This document shows, one piece after another, positions 51,268 to 61,859 of a stretch of 64,000 nt of DNA (position 1 is its first letter; the number at the start of each line of letters is the position of its first letter). Made by a program: the position numbers and the translations under genes. The notes beneath the pieces are model-generated. The model was given only the letters and a program-made list of their open reading frames with translations. It was not told the DNA's origin and ran no database searches. The stretch comes from an uncultured Acidobacteriaceae bacterium. GTDB taxonomy: Bacteria; Acidobacteriota; Terriglobia; Terriglobales; Acidobacteriaceae. The stretch lies in NCBI GenBank assembly GCA_903849645.1, contig CAINJJ010000023.1, positions 62,001 through 126,000 of the forward strand, read 5' to 3'.

Positions 51268-53583
51268 ATGAAGATCACGATCAACGGCCAGGACTACACG
51301 GCGGCGCTGGATGCGGTGCGGCCGCTGACAATCGAGCGCAAGCTCAACGAGCCATCGGTTTGCCAGCTCTGGCTGAGCCTCGCAACCGATGGTACCCAGG
51401 CCATGCCTCTGCGCAATCAGTCGCTGCGCGTATCAGGCGACGACGGCACGCTCTATTTCACCGGCTACATCGCGGTCTCTCCGCTGCCGGAGTATGTGGG
51501 ACTCGCCATCGAGGGCCCGCGCTACCGCATTGCTATCCAGGCTCTGAGCGACGAACTGCTCCTGGACCAGTTGCTGATGCCGCCCAGCAAAGGCGCCACG
51601 GGGCGGACAGCGGGGTCGATGCTGGCTTCGCTCGTCACCCGGACCGGATCGCAGGCGCTTTCCACCCAGGGCCTGAGCCTCAACACGCCCGCGGGCAGCT
51701 TCATCCCCGAGCCGGGCGCGCAGTGGAGCCGGAGCGCCGGGCAGCTCGCCAACCGCGCCAGGGCGTCGTATCGCGCCCTCAACGGCGCCCTCTCGCTCTC
51801 GGCCATCCAGGGTGTCGTTCACCCCTTGAGCGAAGCAGACGGCACCCTGAGCCTCGGCAACCTCTCCCTCACCTCCAGCGTCAAGCGCGCCCTGGCCAAC
51901 GATGTGACGGTGTGCGGTGAAACGGAGCCGGCGGCTTATGTCACCGAGTACTTTCTGGGCGATGGCTTGACCACCCAGTTCTACCTCGCCGCAGAGCCGT
52001 TCTTTCCGCCCTCATCCCGTTCGTCCATCATCCACGAGCGCTTCAACCAGGCGCAGATCGATCAGCGCGTGTGGGGATGCACCGGCGGCGCCGGCTACCT
52101 GACCCTGGCCGCCAGCGGGCTGGCCATGAACGGCGGCAACGGCATCGACGGACAGACGCTGCTGGCGTGGCTTGATCCGGTTGAGATGGGCGGCACGCTG
52201 CTGCTTGAAGCTGTGGGCGTCACCCTCTCCCCGGGCAGCAGCGGCATCCTCGCCGGCCTATTCACCGGCCTCGACACCCAGGACTCCTGCACAGCCGGCT
52301 TCAGAGCAACCTCTGCGCCGGGCACGGGTGCGGTCAGCGTGCAGCCCCTCGTGCTGGGGAGCCTGGCCGGCGCTTCCTTCGCCATCAACCCCGCCAACCA
52401 ATACACCCTGCGCCTGCGGGTCCATTGCAGTGAGAGCCAGCGCGAGCTGGGTCTCTACCGGTCCTTCGGGGACAGCGGCCCGGTGGATTGCGGCGGCGGA
52501 TGGAACCTGGCCGCGGGAAAGATTCAGGCGGAGATTCAGGAGTTTGTGGATGGCGTCGGCGGAACGCCCGTCACGCTTTACGACGACGTCATCGCCAGCC
52601 TTCCCGGAGCCTGCACCGTGGTGGCGGCCAGCAGCACCAACCTCATCGGCGCCATGCGCGGGCTCAATCTCACCAATCTCGGTTCCGGTTGGGTGGTGAG
52701 CATGCCCGCGGGTGGCGGGCCCTTTACCCGGCGCACCGGCAGCGTTGCTGAGGCAGCCGAGTGCCATCTGGAGCGCGGCGGCCAGCTTGTGTTCTACACA
52801 GGCTTTGCTCCCGGAGCAGGCGAACAGATCGCGGTGAGTTATCGCACAACGGGCAGGGCTGTTGGGCGGTCCGAAAACGCCGCAAGCCAGCAGGCGCTCG
52901 CGGCGGCGGGCCTTCCGCCTGTCTCCTCGTGGATAGGGAGTGTCACCAATCCTCCGGCGCGCTGCTCGCAGGACTGCCGCAACGCAGCCTTCGTCCTGCA
53001 GCAGGCGGGGGCCAGCTTGAGCGCGCTCTGGAGCGGTCGATACAAGGGCATGCGATCGAGCCTTACCGCCGACGTATGGCCCGGCGATGCCTTGCAGCTC
53101 ACCGCTCCCTCTGCCAGCCTGAATGCCCAGGTGGTGGCCCGCACGGTCAAGATCAGTTATCAGTCCAGCGATCCGGACCTGGCCGCGTACGACATCTCGT
53201 TTGCAAATGACTGGGCCGATGACCTTGCCATCAAGACCAGCGCCGCCGTGCCCGCCGACGCATGGATTCCCGCGCCTGTGGCCCCCGCGTCTCTCCCCAA
53301 TCTCACCGCGCTCTCCGTCATTTCGTTGAGCGGCGGCGCGGTGACCATCAACGCGGGTGTCACACCACCCGTGGGTGGCGGCTTTGAGATCCGGCGTCGT
53401 GACTTCTGTTTCATGCCGGGCCAGGACCCGGACCTCGTCATGCGCGCCCCGGTTCCCACCATGACTTTTGCGCGGCAGACCGCCAATGATCGGTTCTATA
53501 TCCGGATGTTTGACGGCTCCACGCCGCCCAACTACTCGGAGTTCTCAACAGCATTGTTTTTCAACCTGCCGCTTGAATCGTGA
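51268..53583 (+). CDS. Phage tail hub/baseplate-like protein with lectin-like insert
   Basis: 771 residues. The N-terminal region (MKITINGQDYTAALDAVRPL then RVSGDDGTLYFTGYIA) has the beta-barrel start of hub proteins of the gp27/XkdQ type, continued by AVSPLPEYVGLAIEG and WSRSAGQLANRA. Residues about 255-460 look like a concanavalin-A-type lectin insert (IIHERFNQAQIDQRVWGCTG). The C-terminal part returns to hub-like beta structure (ADVWPGDALQLTAPSASLN) and ends with an Fn3-like segment. No lysozyme or peptidase motif was seen. Assigned by order and pattern only. Confidence 0.62.
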   Translation: MKITINGQDYTAALDAVRPLTIERKLNEPSVCQLWLSLATDGTQAMPLRNQSLRVSGDDGTLYFTGYIAVSPLPEYVGLAIEGPRYRIAIQALSDELLLDQLLMPPSKGATGRTAGSMLASLVTRTGSQALSTQGLSLNTPAGSFIPEPGAQWSRSAGQLANRARASYRALNGALSLSAIQGVVHPLSEADGTLSLGNLSLTSSVKRALANDVTVCGETEPAAYVTEYFLGDGLTTQFYLAAEPFFPPSSRSSIIHERFNQAQIDQRVWGCTGGAGYLTLAASGLAMNGGNGIDGQTLLAWLDPVEMGGTLLLEAVGVTLSPGSSGILAGLFTGLDTQDSCTAGFRATSAPGTGAVSVQPLVLGSLAGASFAINPANQYTLRLRVHCSESQRELGLYRSFGDSGPVDCGGGWNLAAGKIQAEIQEFVDGVGGTPVTLYDDVIASLPGACTVVAASSTNLIGAMRGLNLTNLGSGWVVSMPAGGGPFTRRTGSVAEAAECHLERGGQLVFYTGFAPGAGEQIAVSYRTTGRAVGRSENAASQQALAAAGLPPVSSWIGSVTNPPARCSQDCRNAAFVLQQAGASLSALWSGRYKGMRSSLTADVWPGDALQLTAPSASLNAQVVARTVKISYQSSDPDLAAYDISFANDWADDLAIKTSAAVPADAWIPAPVAPASLPNLTALSVISLSGGAVTINAGVTPPVGGGFEIRRRDFCFMPGQDPDLVMRAPVPTMTFARQTANDRFYIRMFDGSTPPNYSEFSTALFFNLPLES

Positions 53584-53628
53584 GGGACATGCTTCCCTCC
53601 TGAACGACAGGCAATCGGAGTGCAATAC

Positions 53629-53856
53629 ATGCGAATGATGAATGAATTCGAAGCGCAGGTGCTGAGCGATCTGAGCGTGTTGAAGACGCAGATTACCGGC
53701 CTCATGGGCGACGGCAACGGCGGCCGCATCGCCGAACTCGAGCGGCGCATGGAACGCCACGAACAGAACTGGCAGCGCGCCAAGGGATTTCTTGCCGCGG
53801 TGAGCGTCCTGTTCGCGGTCCTCGAAGTGGCCGTTGAAGCATGGCACCGGCATTGA
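53629..53856 (+). CDS. Small XhlA-like membrane protein
   Basis: 75 residues from ATG 53629; GTG 53620 would sit on the Shine-Dalgarno sequence. Amphipathic helix with heptad pattern (LSDLSVLKTQITGLMG, IAELERRMERHEQNW) followed by one transmembrane segment (GFLAAVSVLFAVLEVAVEAW). The layout matches haemolysin XhlA-type proteins that accompany holins. No endolysin gene is present, so a lytic role is unlikely unless supplied from elsewhere. Confidence 0.6.
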   Translation: MRMMNEFEAQVLSDLSVLKTQITGLMGDGNGGRIAELERRMERHEQNWQRAKGFLAAVSVLFAVLEVAVEAWHRH

Positions 53857-53943
53857 CCCTCCTCACCCCCTCCCCCCCACTCATCGCAATGTGCCATTTC
53901 TGCTTCTTTAACCCCCGCCATGGCCCCTCGTATAATCAGCCAC

Positions 53944-54435
53944 ATGAGCGAACAGCCGCTGGTTGGCGTGGTGATGGGCAGCAAGAGCGACTACGAAGTG
54001 CTCTCCGCTGCGGTGGAGATTCTCTCTGTGCTTGAGATTCCCCACGAGGCGCGCGTAGTCAGCGCGCATCGCACTCCCGACTGGCTTTTTGAATACGCTG
54101 AGACGGCGCGGTCGCGCGGGCTGCGCGTCATCATCGCCGGCGCCGGCGGCGCGGCCCACCTGCCTGGCATGCTGGCCGCCAAAACCCTGGTGCCCGTGCT
54201 CGGCGTGCCTGTTGCGGCAACCCAGCTCAACGGCCTCGACTCGCTCCTCTCCATCGTGCAGATGCCCAAAGGAGTTCCCGTGGGCACGCTGGCCATCGGC
54301 AAGCCCGGTGCGGCCAACGCGGCGCTGCTGGCCGCCGAAATACTGGCCTCGACCGACCCTGCCCTCTACGAAAGGCTCGCCGCCTGGCGCGCCGCTCGAA
54401 CTCAGGAAGTTCTGGAGCAGGAGCTGCCCAGGTGA
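53944..54435 (+). CDS. purE: N5-carboxyaminoimidazole ribonucleotide mutase
   Basis: De novo purine synthesis: N5-CAIR to CAIR. 163 residues from ATG 53944 ([16 protein letters not shown]). Motifs [18 protein letters not shown] and [14 protein letters not shown] with the catalytic His. It is the bacterial class I type, matching the purK gene that follows with a 4-nt stop/start overlap. Confidence 0.96.
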   Translation: MSEQPLVGVVMGSKSDYEVLSAAVEILSVLEIPHEARVVSAHRTPDWLFEYAETARSRGLRVIIAGAGGAAHLPGMLAAKTLVPVLGVPVAATQLNGLDSLLSIVQMPKGVPVGTLAIGKPGAANAALLAAEILASTDPALYERLAAWRAARTQEVLEQELPR

Positions 54436-55625
54436 GCGGCATCTCTGAAACCGCGCAGTTGGAGACGATTCCCATAGTCCTGCCCGGAGGATTGCTGGCA
54501 ATCCTCGGCGGCGGCCAGCTCGGCCGCATGATGGCCATGGCCGCGCGCACCATGGGTTACCGCGTACGCGTGATGGACCCTGAAGCCGCATGCCCTGCAA
54601 GCTTTGTGGTCGACGAGACCATCGTTGGCCGATGGGACGACGTGGACGCCGCAAAGCGCCTCGCCTCGGGCGCCGACGCCGTCACACTTGAGATCGAGCA
54701 GATCGGCGTGGACGCGCTCAGCCAGGTGGCTCGCCTGGCGCCGCTGCGCCCCGGCGTCGAACCCATTCGCATTATCCAGGACAAGACCCTGCAGAGAGCC
54801 TGGCTCGCCGAAGCCGGCTTTCCCGTGGGCCCCTTCCGCGTGGTGCGCAGCGAGCCCGACTTGCGCGATGCCGTACAAGCCCTTGGCGGACGGGTCTTTC
54901 TCAAGATCGGCCGCGGCGGCTACGACGGCCGCGGGCAGGCCCGCATCGGCATGGATGCGCCCGCCACCGAAGAAGCAATACACGCCGCATGGCTCAGCAT
55001 TGGCGAGCGCCCCGCGGTGGCCGAGATGGCCCTCGACCTCGAATGCGAGATCAGCGTGATGGCCGCGCGCAATCCATCCGGCGAAGTGCGCGCCTATCCT
55101 GCCGCGCGCAACCACCATGAGAATCAGATCCTCGCGTGGAGCGTGCTGCCCGCCGGTGTGCCCGCGGAGCTTGAATCGCGCGCTGAGGCCCTGGCCGCTT
55201 CCGTCATTGCGCGACTCGGCATCGAGGGCCTGCTCTGCATGGAGCTCTTCCTCACGCGCCAGGGCCAGGTGCTGATCAATGAACTCGCGCCGCGGCCCCA
55301 CAACAGTTATCACCAGAGCGAGCGCGCATGCGCCACCAGCCAGTTTGAGCAGGCCGTGCGCGCCGCCTGCAACCTGCCCCTGGGCGACACCTCGCTCATC
55401 ACGCCGGCGGCGATTGTGAACCTGCTTGGCGACCTGTGGCTCGACGGCGAACCTGACTTCCCCGCAGCCCTCGCCGTGCCCACAGTGCGCCTGCACCTCT
55501 ATGAGAAGCACACCCCGCGCGCGGGAAGAAAGATGGGGCACCTGTCAGCGGTTGGAGCCACCGCGGAACAAGCGCTGGAGCGAGTGCTTGAAGCCCAACG
55601 CCTGCTTCAGCCTCACAAGCCTTGA
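54432..55625 (+). CDS. purK: N5-carboxyaminoimidazole ribonucleotide synthase
   Basis: ATP-grasp enzyme using AIR, bicarbonate and ATP to make N5-CAIR for PurE. 397 residues from GTG 54432, which overlaps the purE stop. An N-terminal [21 protein letters not shown]-binding [14 protein letters not shown], and the metal-ligand region [27 protein letters not shown] are present. Slightly long at the N-terminus (about 15 extra residues before the first strand). Confidence 0.95.
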   Translation: MSGISETAQLETIPIVLPGGLLAILGGGQLGRMMAMAARTMGYRVRVMDPEAACPASFVVDETIVGRWDDVDAAKRLASGADAVTLEIEQIGVDALSQVARLAPLRPGVEPIRIIQDKTLQRAWLAEAGFPVGPFRVVRSEPDLRDAVQALGGRVFLKIGRGGYDGRGQARIGMDAPATEEAIHAAWLSIGERPAVAEMALDLECEISVMAARNPSGEVRAYPAARNHHENQILAWSVLPAGVPAELESRAEALAASVIARLGIEGLLCMELFLTRQGQVLINELAPRPHNSYHQSERACATSQFEQAVRAACNLPLGDTSLITPAAIVNLLGDLWLDGEPDFPAALAVPTVRLHLYEKHTPRAGRKMGHLSAVGATAEQALERVLEAQRLLQPHKP

Positions 55626-55644
55626 GCGCCTTTCGCCGGCAGCC

Positions 55645-56256
55645 CTAAGCCTGACTTCCGCTCCCGTCAACCACCCGCGTTCTCTCTTTCACCTTGACTG
55701 CGGGAACGCCCGCGTACACGCCCCACGGCTCCAGATCGCGCGTAGCCACCGAGCCCATGCCCAGCACAGCACCGTCGCCCACGTTCACGCCGGGCCCCAC
55801 CGATGCCCGAGCGCAAATCCACGCATACGAGCCGATTGTCATGGCGAAGGCATGCAGCGGAAATGCTGGATCGTTGAAGTCGTGCGTGGCGCCGCAGATA
55901 TAGGCGCCCTGCGACACGATGGCATGAGAACCAAATTGAATTGGGGCAGCGTTGTAGATCTCTGCGCCGTCGCCTGCAGTCACCTGCTCGGCGCATACCA
56001 GGTTCCACGGCGCCCACACCTTCGATCCGGGATAGAAATGGCAGTTCGGCCCCATCTTCGCGCCGAACGCTCTCAGCAGCATCGCTCGCCAACTGTGCAG
56101 CGGGCGCGGTGAAGTGCGATAAAGAACAAGCCAGCACAGACTCCACGCTGCCCTGCCCAGCCTGTCCCGCAGCGGGAACGACGGGCGAAGATAAGGATCC
56201 TTCGCCGTCTCTTCCGCAATGTGATCCGCTGCGTTGTAATGAACCTGCCTGGCCAT
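55645..56256 (-). CDS. WcaF-like acetyltransferase
   Basis: 203 residues. Left-handed beta-helix acyltransferase of the WcaF/CysE-like type used to acetylate surface polysaccharide: hexapeptide repeats (GAEIYNAAPIQFGSHAIVSQ, YICGATHDF, GPGVNVGDGAVLGMGS) with the catalytic His in ICGATHDFND. An N-terminal helical region RPSFPLRDRLGRAAWSL precedes it. No other polysaccharide gene adjoins it. Confidence 0.85.
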   Translation of the reverse strand: MARQVHYNAADHIAEETAKDPYLRPSFPLRDRLGRAAWSLCWLVLYRTSPRPLHSWRAMLLRAFGAKMGPNCHFYPGSKVWAPWNLVCAEQVTAGDGAEIYNAAPIQFGSHAIVSQGAYICGATHDFNDPAFPLHAFAMTIGSYAWICARASVGPGVNVGDGAVLGMGSVATRDLEPWGVYAGVPAVKVKERTRVVDGSGSQA

Positions 56257-56289
56257 TCCAAACTCGCTCGCTCTGCCTGTGCTATAAGA

Positions 56290-58104
56290 CTACTCGGTCT
56301 TCTCCCACCGCTTGGGCCGGCGGTTCGCCTGCAATATCCGCTTGCGCAGCCGCAGCGACTTCGGCGTCACTTCCACCACTTCGTCCTCGGCGATAAACTC
56401 GATTGCCTGCTCCAGGTTCAGAGCCTTGTAGGGCACCAGGCGGATTGCTTCATCCGCGCTCGATGCACGCATGTTGGTCATCTTCTTCTCGCGCACCACG
56501 TTCACGTCGAGATCGTTGTCGCGCGAGTGCTCGCCGATCACCATGCCTTCATACACTTCAACGCCCGCGCCCAGAAACAGGATGCCGCGTTCCTGCAGCC
56601 CGTTCAGCGAATAGGTCGTCGTGATGCCCTGCCGGTCGGCAATCAGCGCGCCCGTGGGCCGCTGCGGAATCTCGCCCTGATAGGGAATGTACCCGTCAAA
56701 CAGCGCGTTCATCACGATCGTGCCGCGCGTCTCCGTCAGCATCTCGCTGCGCAGCCCGATCAGCCCGCGGCTCGGTACACGAAACTCCATGCGCACCCGG
56801 CCGGAACCGTGATTGTGCATCTTCGTCATCTCGCCCTTGCGCGGACCTAGCTTCTCAATCACCACGCCGGTGTAGGCCTCGGGCACGTCCACGGTCAGAT
56901 GCTCCACCGGTTCCATGCGCGTCCCTTCCACCGTCTTGGTCACAATCTCAGGACGCCCCGCCGAAAGCTCGAAGCCTTCGCGGCGCATCATCTCGATCAG
57001 GATCGCCAACTGCAACTCGCCCCGACCCAGCACCTTGAAGGTGTCCGGCGAACCGGTGTCTTCCACGCGAATCGACACATTCGTCAGCAGCTCTTTTTCC
57101 AGTCTCTCGCGCAGGTTGCGGCTGGTCACGTACTGCCCTTCGCGTCCTGCAAACGGCGAGTTGTTCACGCTGAACTGGATCGCGATCGTCGGCTCGTCAA
57201 TCACGATCAGCGGCAGCGGCGAAGGGTTCTCAACGCTGGTGATGGTCTCGCCGATGGTGATGCCCTCCACGCCCGCCACGGCGATAATGTCGCCCATCGT
57301 GGTCTCCGTGGTCTCCGTCCGCTTCAGCCCGTTGAACGTGAAGAGCTTGGTGATGCGCGTCTTCATCAGCGACCCGTCGCGCTTTGAAATCGTCACGTCG
57401 TCGCCCGCGTGCAGCGTTCCCTGGAACACCCGGCAGATGGCGATGCGGCCAAAATAATCCGAGTAATCCAGATTCGTCACCAGAATCTGCAGCGTGCCTT
57501 CCTCGTCGCCCGTCGCCGGCGGAATCGTGGAGACAATCGTCTCAAACAGCGGCTGCAGGTCCACGCCTGGCTTGGCCAGGTCCGTCGTCGCCTGCCCCAG
57601 CTTGGCCACCGCGTACAGCACCGGAAAATCAAGCTGCGACTCGTCCGCGTCCAGGTCGATGAAAAGATCGTAAATCTCGTTCAGCACTTCCTGCGGCCGC
57701 GCGTCCGGGCGATCAATCTTGTTGATCACCACGATGGGCAGCAGCTTGGCCTCCAGGGCCTTGGCCAGCACATAGCGCGTCTGCGGCAGCGGACCCTCGG
57801 CCGCGTCCACCAGCAGCATCACGCCGTCCACCATCTTCAGCGCCCGCTCCACCTCGCCGCCAAAGTCGGCGTGACCCGGCGTATCCACAATGTTGATCTT
57901 GCCCCCGGCAAAGTTGATCGCCGTGTTCTTGGCCAGGATGGTGATGCCCCGCTCCCGTTCCAGGTCGTTCGAATCCATCACCCGATCTGCCACCTGCTCG
58001 TTGGCGCGGAATGTGCCCGACTGCCGAAGCATGGCGTCCACTAGGGTTGTCTTGCCATGGTCAACATGGGCAATGATGGCGATATTGCGTATCGTCTGGC
58101 TCAC
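56290..58104 (-). CDS. typA: Ribosome-associated GTPase TypA/BipA
   Basis: Translational GTPase that works on ribosomes under stress. 604 residues from GTG 58104 ([20 protein letters not shown]); a longer reading to 58191 has no support. G1 [10 protein letters not shown]3 [14 protein letters not shown] and G4 NKIDRPDA are standard, followed by domains II, III, V and the BipA-specific C-terminal domain. GTG start with GAAGGA 11 nt upstream. Divergent from the metallo-beta-lactamase-fold gene. Confidence 0.95.
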   Translation of the reverse strand: MSQTIRNIAIIAHVDHGKTTLVDAMLRQSGTFRANEQVADRVMDSNDLERERGITILAKNTAINFAGGKINIVDTPGHADFGGEVERALKMVDGVMLLVDAAEGPLPQTRYVLAKALEAKLLPIVVINKIDRPDARPQEVLNEIYDLFIDLDADESQLDFPVLYAVAKLGQATTDLAKPGVDLQPLFETIVSTIPPATGDEEGTLQILVTNLDYSDYFGRIAICRVFQGTLHAGDDVTISKRDGSLMKTRITKLFTFNGLKRTETTETTMGDIIAVAGVEGITIGETITSVENPSPLPLIVIDEPTIAIQFSVNNSPFAGREGQYVTSRNLRERLEKELLTNVSIRVEDTGSPDTFKVLGRGELQLAILIEMMRREGFELSAGRPEIVTKTVEGTRMEPVEHLTVDVPEAYTGVVIEKLGPRKGEMTKMHNHGSGRVRMEFRVPSRGLIGLRSEMLTETRGTIVMNALFDGYIPYQGEIPQRPTGALIADRQGITTTYSLNGLQERGILFLGAGVEVYEGMVIGEHSRDNDLDVNVVREKKMTNMRASSADEAIRLVPYKALNLEQAIEFIAEDEVVEVTPKSLRLRKRILQANRRPKRWEKTE

Positions 58105-58293
58105 AGGTACGGTTTTCCTTCTCTTGGGTTCGGCCACGCGGGCCATGCGGTTGGGTACGGAAATAAGGCGTTTCGCCGCACACTGCGGCACTTTCCATTC
58201 TATCAGGCGCGAACTTCAGCCCGGTTGCAGGGCCGCGAATCGCCTCGATTTCCATTCCCCGCCCCCTGCGCCAGCGGTTACACTTCTCCGCAA

Positions 58294-59373
58294 ATGCGAT
58301 TCGCGCCTGTCTTCTCCTCTGCCTCTCCCCGCCGCCTTTTCCCCGCGCTGCTTGGCGCCTCCTGCGCTCTCGCGGCTCTCTTCGCCGCCCTGCCTGCCGC
58401 TGCGCAATCCCCGCAGCCCAGGCCACTGCTCATCTACGCCGTTGACGTCGAGGGCGGCCAGGCCACGCTCTTTGTCGCGCCCGGCGGCCAGTCGCTCCTG
58501 GTGGACACAGGATGGCCCGGCAACGAGGGCCGCGACGCCCAGCGCATCCAGGCGGCCATGCGCGACGCCGGCATCGCCCGCATCGATCACGTCCTCGTCA
58601 CCCATTTCCACACCGACCACGTGGGCGGCGTCGCCGAACTCGTAAAGCGCGTCCCCATCGGCGAGTTCCTTGACCACGGCCTCAATCGCGAAGACTCCGA
58701 CATCACCCGCACTGACTTCGCCGCCTACCTCAAGGCCATCGAAGGCAAGCCCCGCCGCATCCTCCATCCCGGCGACGCCATCGACATCCCCGGCCTCAAA
58801 ACCTTCGTTCTCACCGCGGACGGCGAGCACATCGCCGCCATCCCCGGCATCCAGCCCGCGCCCAACCCCTTCTGCGCCTCCGAGCCCAAATGGGCAGGCG
58901 ACGACACCGAGAACCCCCGCTCCATCGGCATCCTGCTCACCTTCGGCAGTTTCAAGGTCCTCGACCTTGGGGATCTCACCAAGGACAAGGAAATTCCCCT
59001 CGTCTGCCCCTTGAATCCCATCGGCGCGGTGGACCTCTACCTCGCCACGCACCACGGATTCAACCTCTCCAACTCCCGCGCCATTGTCCACGCCATCCAC
59101 CCCCGCGTGGCCATCATGGACAACGGCGCACACAAGGCGGGCAGTCCCGAGGCATGGCAGACAATCCACGAAAGCCCAGGCCTCCAGGACCTCTGGATGC
59201 TCCACACCGCCGAGGACTCCGACGCCGCGCACAACAGCCCAGAGGCCCTCATTGCCAATCCCAAAGGCCTTGCCACCGACGGCTTCTGGCTCAAGGTCGC
59301 CGCCCGCCCCGACGGCACCTTCACCGTCACCAATGCCCGCAACGGACTCACACGCCAATACGCGGCAAGGTAG
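58294..59373 (+). CDS. Secreted metallo-beta-lactamase-fold hydrolase
   Basis: 359 residues from ATG 58294. Signal peptide region [24 protein letters not shown]. The zinc motif [10 protein letters not shown] is intact (HxHxDH), and further ligands are likely in [11 protein letters not shown] and [10 protein letters not shown]. Overall it resembles ComEC/Rec2-like C-terminal or lactonase-type MBL domains, substrate unknown. The reading from 58057 overlaps typA and is rejected. Confidence 0.85.
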   Translation: MRFAPVFSSASPRRLFPALLGASCALAALFAALPAAAQSPQPRPLLIYAVDVEGGQATLFVAPGGQSLLVDTGWPGNEGRDAQRIQAAMRDAGIARIDHVLVTHFHTDHVGGVAELVKRVPIGEFLDHGLNREDSDITRTDFAAYLKAIEGKPRRILHPGDAIDIPGLKTFVLTADGEHIAAIPGIQPAPNPFCASEPKWAGDDTENPRSIGILLTFGSFKVLDLGDLTKDKEIPLVCPLNPIGAVDLYLATHHGFNLSNSRAIVHAIHPRVAIMDNGAHKAGSPEAWQTIHESPGLQDLWMLHTAEDSDAAHNSPEALIANPKGLATDGFWLKVAARPDGTFTVTNARNGLTRQYAAR

Positions 59374-59672
59374 CTCTACTTACACAAGCTGCTATTTCAT
59401 CCCTTCCAACTCGCCTAACCTCCCCGCGCTGCCCCACGGCGCGGCGAACGCAATGCGCTATAAAAGTTCATACCGATTGGGTCTGCTTCTGATAATTTAA
59501 TCAACCATTGACATAGCACGTTCGCCCAATTACACACGAAGCAAACACTCGATCTTATCCCCCTGTTCACTATGTGGTGAAGAATCGTATTGCATCAACC
59601 CCTAATTTGTTGGTATCCTGAAACAGATACACCAAATGCTCTTTTGCACTCAATTGAACATAGGAGAAATCC
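59374..59672. other. AT-rich promoter region of the DUF2934 gene
   Basis: About 300 bp with locally low GC. A TTGACA (59508-59513) followed after 17 nt by TACACA (59531-59536) is the best promoter in the window; a second AT-rich stretch lies just before the start. No gene is seen. Confidence 0.55.
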
Positions 59673-60026
59673 ATGGCAACGACAGTCAAGAACACGAAAG
59701 CTACCGCAAAGCCGACCAAGACCGCAACCAAGAAAGCAACCGTTGCTACCGCGCCCAGGACGGCAACCGCGTTGCGCAAGGGAACCGACACACTTGCGAA
59801 GCCTGAGGCAGTGAAGGTGCAGGCAGTGGCGAAGCCCACGGCAATCGACAAGCCCAAGGCTGCCGCCGCGCCAAAGGCTGCTCCCAAGCCAAGGCTCCTC
59901 GAAGTGACCCGCGAGAAGATCCAGCAGGTCGCCTATCAATACTGGGCGGAGCGCGGTTACCCGCATGGAAGCGCCCTCCAGGACTGGCTCCGCGCCGAGC
60001 AGGAGCTACTGCAAAAGGCCTCGTAA
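59673..60026 (+). CDS. DUF2934 protein with Lys/Ala-rich N-terminus
   Basis: 117 residues. Residues about 1-70 are Lys/Thr/Ala-rich and probably disordered (MATTVKNTKATAKPTKTATK); the C-terminal 45 residues form a DUF2934 domain (EKIQQVAYQYWAERGYPHGS, then LQDWLRAEQEL). Such proteins are often small, basic and linked to nucleic acids or stress, but no function is established here. Start after AGGAGA. Confidence 0.85.
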   Translation: MATTVKNTKATAKPTKTATKKATVATAPRTATALRKGTDTLAKPEAVKVQAVAKPTAIDKPKAAAAPKAAPKPRLLEVTREKIQQVAYQYWAERGYPHGSALQDWLRAEQELLQKAS

Positions 60027-60383
60027 CCAGGACCAGTAAGAACCCGGATGTTAGCAGCCTCTCCTGCATGTTTCCGCGTGCAGGAGAGGCGGACTTCAAC
60101 GCGCGGGCTTGCGGGACCAGTCGCATTTCCTTTTGATGGTTTTAAAGTGCCGGCATCTATCCCGCCCCCGCTAACTTGACCGATAACTTGGATCGCCTGT
60201 GCTTCGCTCGACGGCGAAGCATGGGAAGACGATGGCCTGTGACAGCGTTAACTCCGGGAAAGGTCACGCAAGGCCCGCCATGCTCTTTCGCATGGCCTGG
60301 GAACTTGCCTCGCGCTCTGAGCTATTGCCGCCGTATGCCCCGCCGCAGGCTGGGATAGATCTCCGCGCGTAGTTTTCCCTGGA
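60027..60383. other. Gene-free region with a perfect hairpin
   Basis: 357 bp without a gene. It holds an inverted repeat, GCCTCTCCTGCA (60057-60068) / TGCAGGAGAGGC (60079-60090), 12-bp stem with a 10-nt loop, just after the DUF2934 stop; it probably ends that transcript. Nothing else is recognised. Confidence 0.65.
60057..60090 (+). terminator. Hairpin after the DUF2934 gene
   Basis: Perfect 12-bp stem, 10-nt loop, no T-run. Likely transcript end or stabiliser. Confidence 0.6.
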
Positions 60384-61670
60384 TCACCCTCTGCCGCGCT
60401 TCCGCTCGTGCAACTCTTCGAGCGCATCGCACACCGTCACCACGCCGTTCTCATGGCTCAGCTGCTGCGACACGCTCTTTGCCCGTCGCGCGAGCCGCGG
60501 CTCCTCCAGCATCGCCTTCAGCCGGCGCGCCACTTTGAATGGTGTGTAATTGCTCCGCTGAATCACGCGGCCCACCTTCAGCCGCCGCATCCGCCGCCCG
60601 TTGTCAGGCTGGTCGTGCGAATAGGGCATGATCAGCATCGGCGTGCCCGCGCGCAGGCACTGCGCCACCGCCCCCACCCCGCCCTGGTGCACCACCAGCG
60701 CCGCCCGCGAAAACAGCGCGGAAAAGGGCGCATACTCGGCCACGCAGATCGTCTCCGGCAGCTCATGCCTCGGCCGGTTGCGCGGGTCCGACCCAATCAG
60801 CAGCACCGCCCGGATTCCCAGCCGCACCGCAGCCTTCGCTGAGAACTCGTAAAAATTCCCCGCCGCCATCACCGCCGCCGACCCCAGCGTAAACACCACC
60901 GGCGCAGGCCCCGCGTCCATGAACTTCGCCAGTTCCGGTGGCAGCGCCGCGTTCCCCGCGTCCGCGTCGTAGTAGCAGAATCCCGTAACCTTCACGTTCG
61001 CGGGCCAGTCCTTCTGCTCCACCCCCAGCACCCGCGAAAACATCGCCAGCACCAGCTCCGGCGAGTGCTTGGCGTCAAACAGCGGATTCGCGCCCCGCGC
61101 CAGCCCCAGCTCCCGCCTCAGTTCATAGATCGGCTCCGGCCACTTGCGGCTCATGAACCGCGCCAGCCGCTGGATCACCCGTCCAAACCCCGGCACTGTC
61201 TTGTCCGCCCGCGCCAGCCGCGGATACATCGGCAGCACCGGTGGATCATAGGCCGAGAAAAACGAGATCGGGGCCAGCACGTAGCTCGCCCACGGAATCC
61301 CCGTCACCTCCGCCACCAGCGGACCCGCATAGTTCAGCTCGCCCAGCAGCAGCAGGTCGGCCCGCTCCGGCTTGGTGGCGGCCTCCAGCAGGTCGTCGTA
61401 GGTCTGCCGCAGCACCGGAAACAGAAACTCCCGCAGCCCCCGCTCCGTGCCCTTGCGCACGTCATAGATCATCTCCGCCATCAGAGTGTTCGCCGGGTCA
61501 ATATCCGGCCGCACCACGCGAAACTCCAGCCCCAGCGGCCTCAACCGCGGCTCGTAGACCGCCGGCAGCGCCATCACCGGCACATGCCCTCGCCGCTTCA
61601 ACTCCAGCGCCACGGCAATCAGCGGATTCACATCGCCCAGCGTGCCGATATTGGAAAGAACAATGCGCAC
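60384..61670 (-). CDS. UGT-like glycosyltransferase
   Basis: 428 residues, GT1 family, resembling rhamnosyl/glucuronosyl transferases of secondary metabolites. N-terminal LSNIGTLGDVNPLIAVALEL (first nucleotide-fold strand), and the C-terminal sugar-nucleotide signature ALVVHQGGVGAVAQCLRAG then MLIMPYSHDQPDNGRR. No signal peptide; acts in the cytoplasm. Acceptor unknown. Convergent or separate from its neighbours. Confidence 0.88.
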   Translation of the reverse strand: MRIVLSNIGTLGDVNPLIAVALELKRRGHVPVMALPAVYEPRLRPLGLEFRVVRPDIDPANTLMAEMIYDVRKGTERGLREFLFPVLRQTYDDLLEAATKPERADLLLLGELNYAGPLVAEVTGIPWASYVLAPISFFSAYDPPVLPMYPRLARADKTVPGFGRVIQRLARFMSRKWPEPIYELRRELGLARGANPLFDAKHSPELVLAMFSRVLGVEQKDWPANVKVTGFCYYDADAGNAALPPELAKFMDAGPAPVVFTLGSAAVMAAGNFYEFSAKAAVRLGIRAVLLIGSDPRNRPRHELPETICVAEYAPFSALFSRAALVVHQGGVGAVAQCLRAGTPMLIMPYSHDQPDNGRRMRRLKVGRVIQRSNYTPFKVARRLKAMLEEPRLARRAKSVSQQLSHENGVVTVCDALEELHERKRGRG

Positions 61671-61859
61671 GAGCCCTTCCTCATGGCGGCCAAACCCGCC
61701 GTTATGAGGTTAATCCATCTGCCCGCTCTCCCTCTCAAGCCGCCCTGAACCGTAATGCGCGCTTCATTGAGAATTCATCTATCCGACCCCATACAAAGCA
61801 TCTGAGAAATTTGAAACGCTTTCGCCCCACCCAGCCACCATTGACCGGAGGACATCACC

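Noticed and set aside
33307-53856. A functional complete prophage
   Set aside because: No integrase, repressor, lysis or tape-measure gene and no att sites could be seen.
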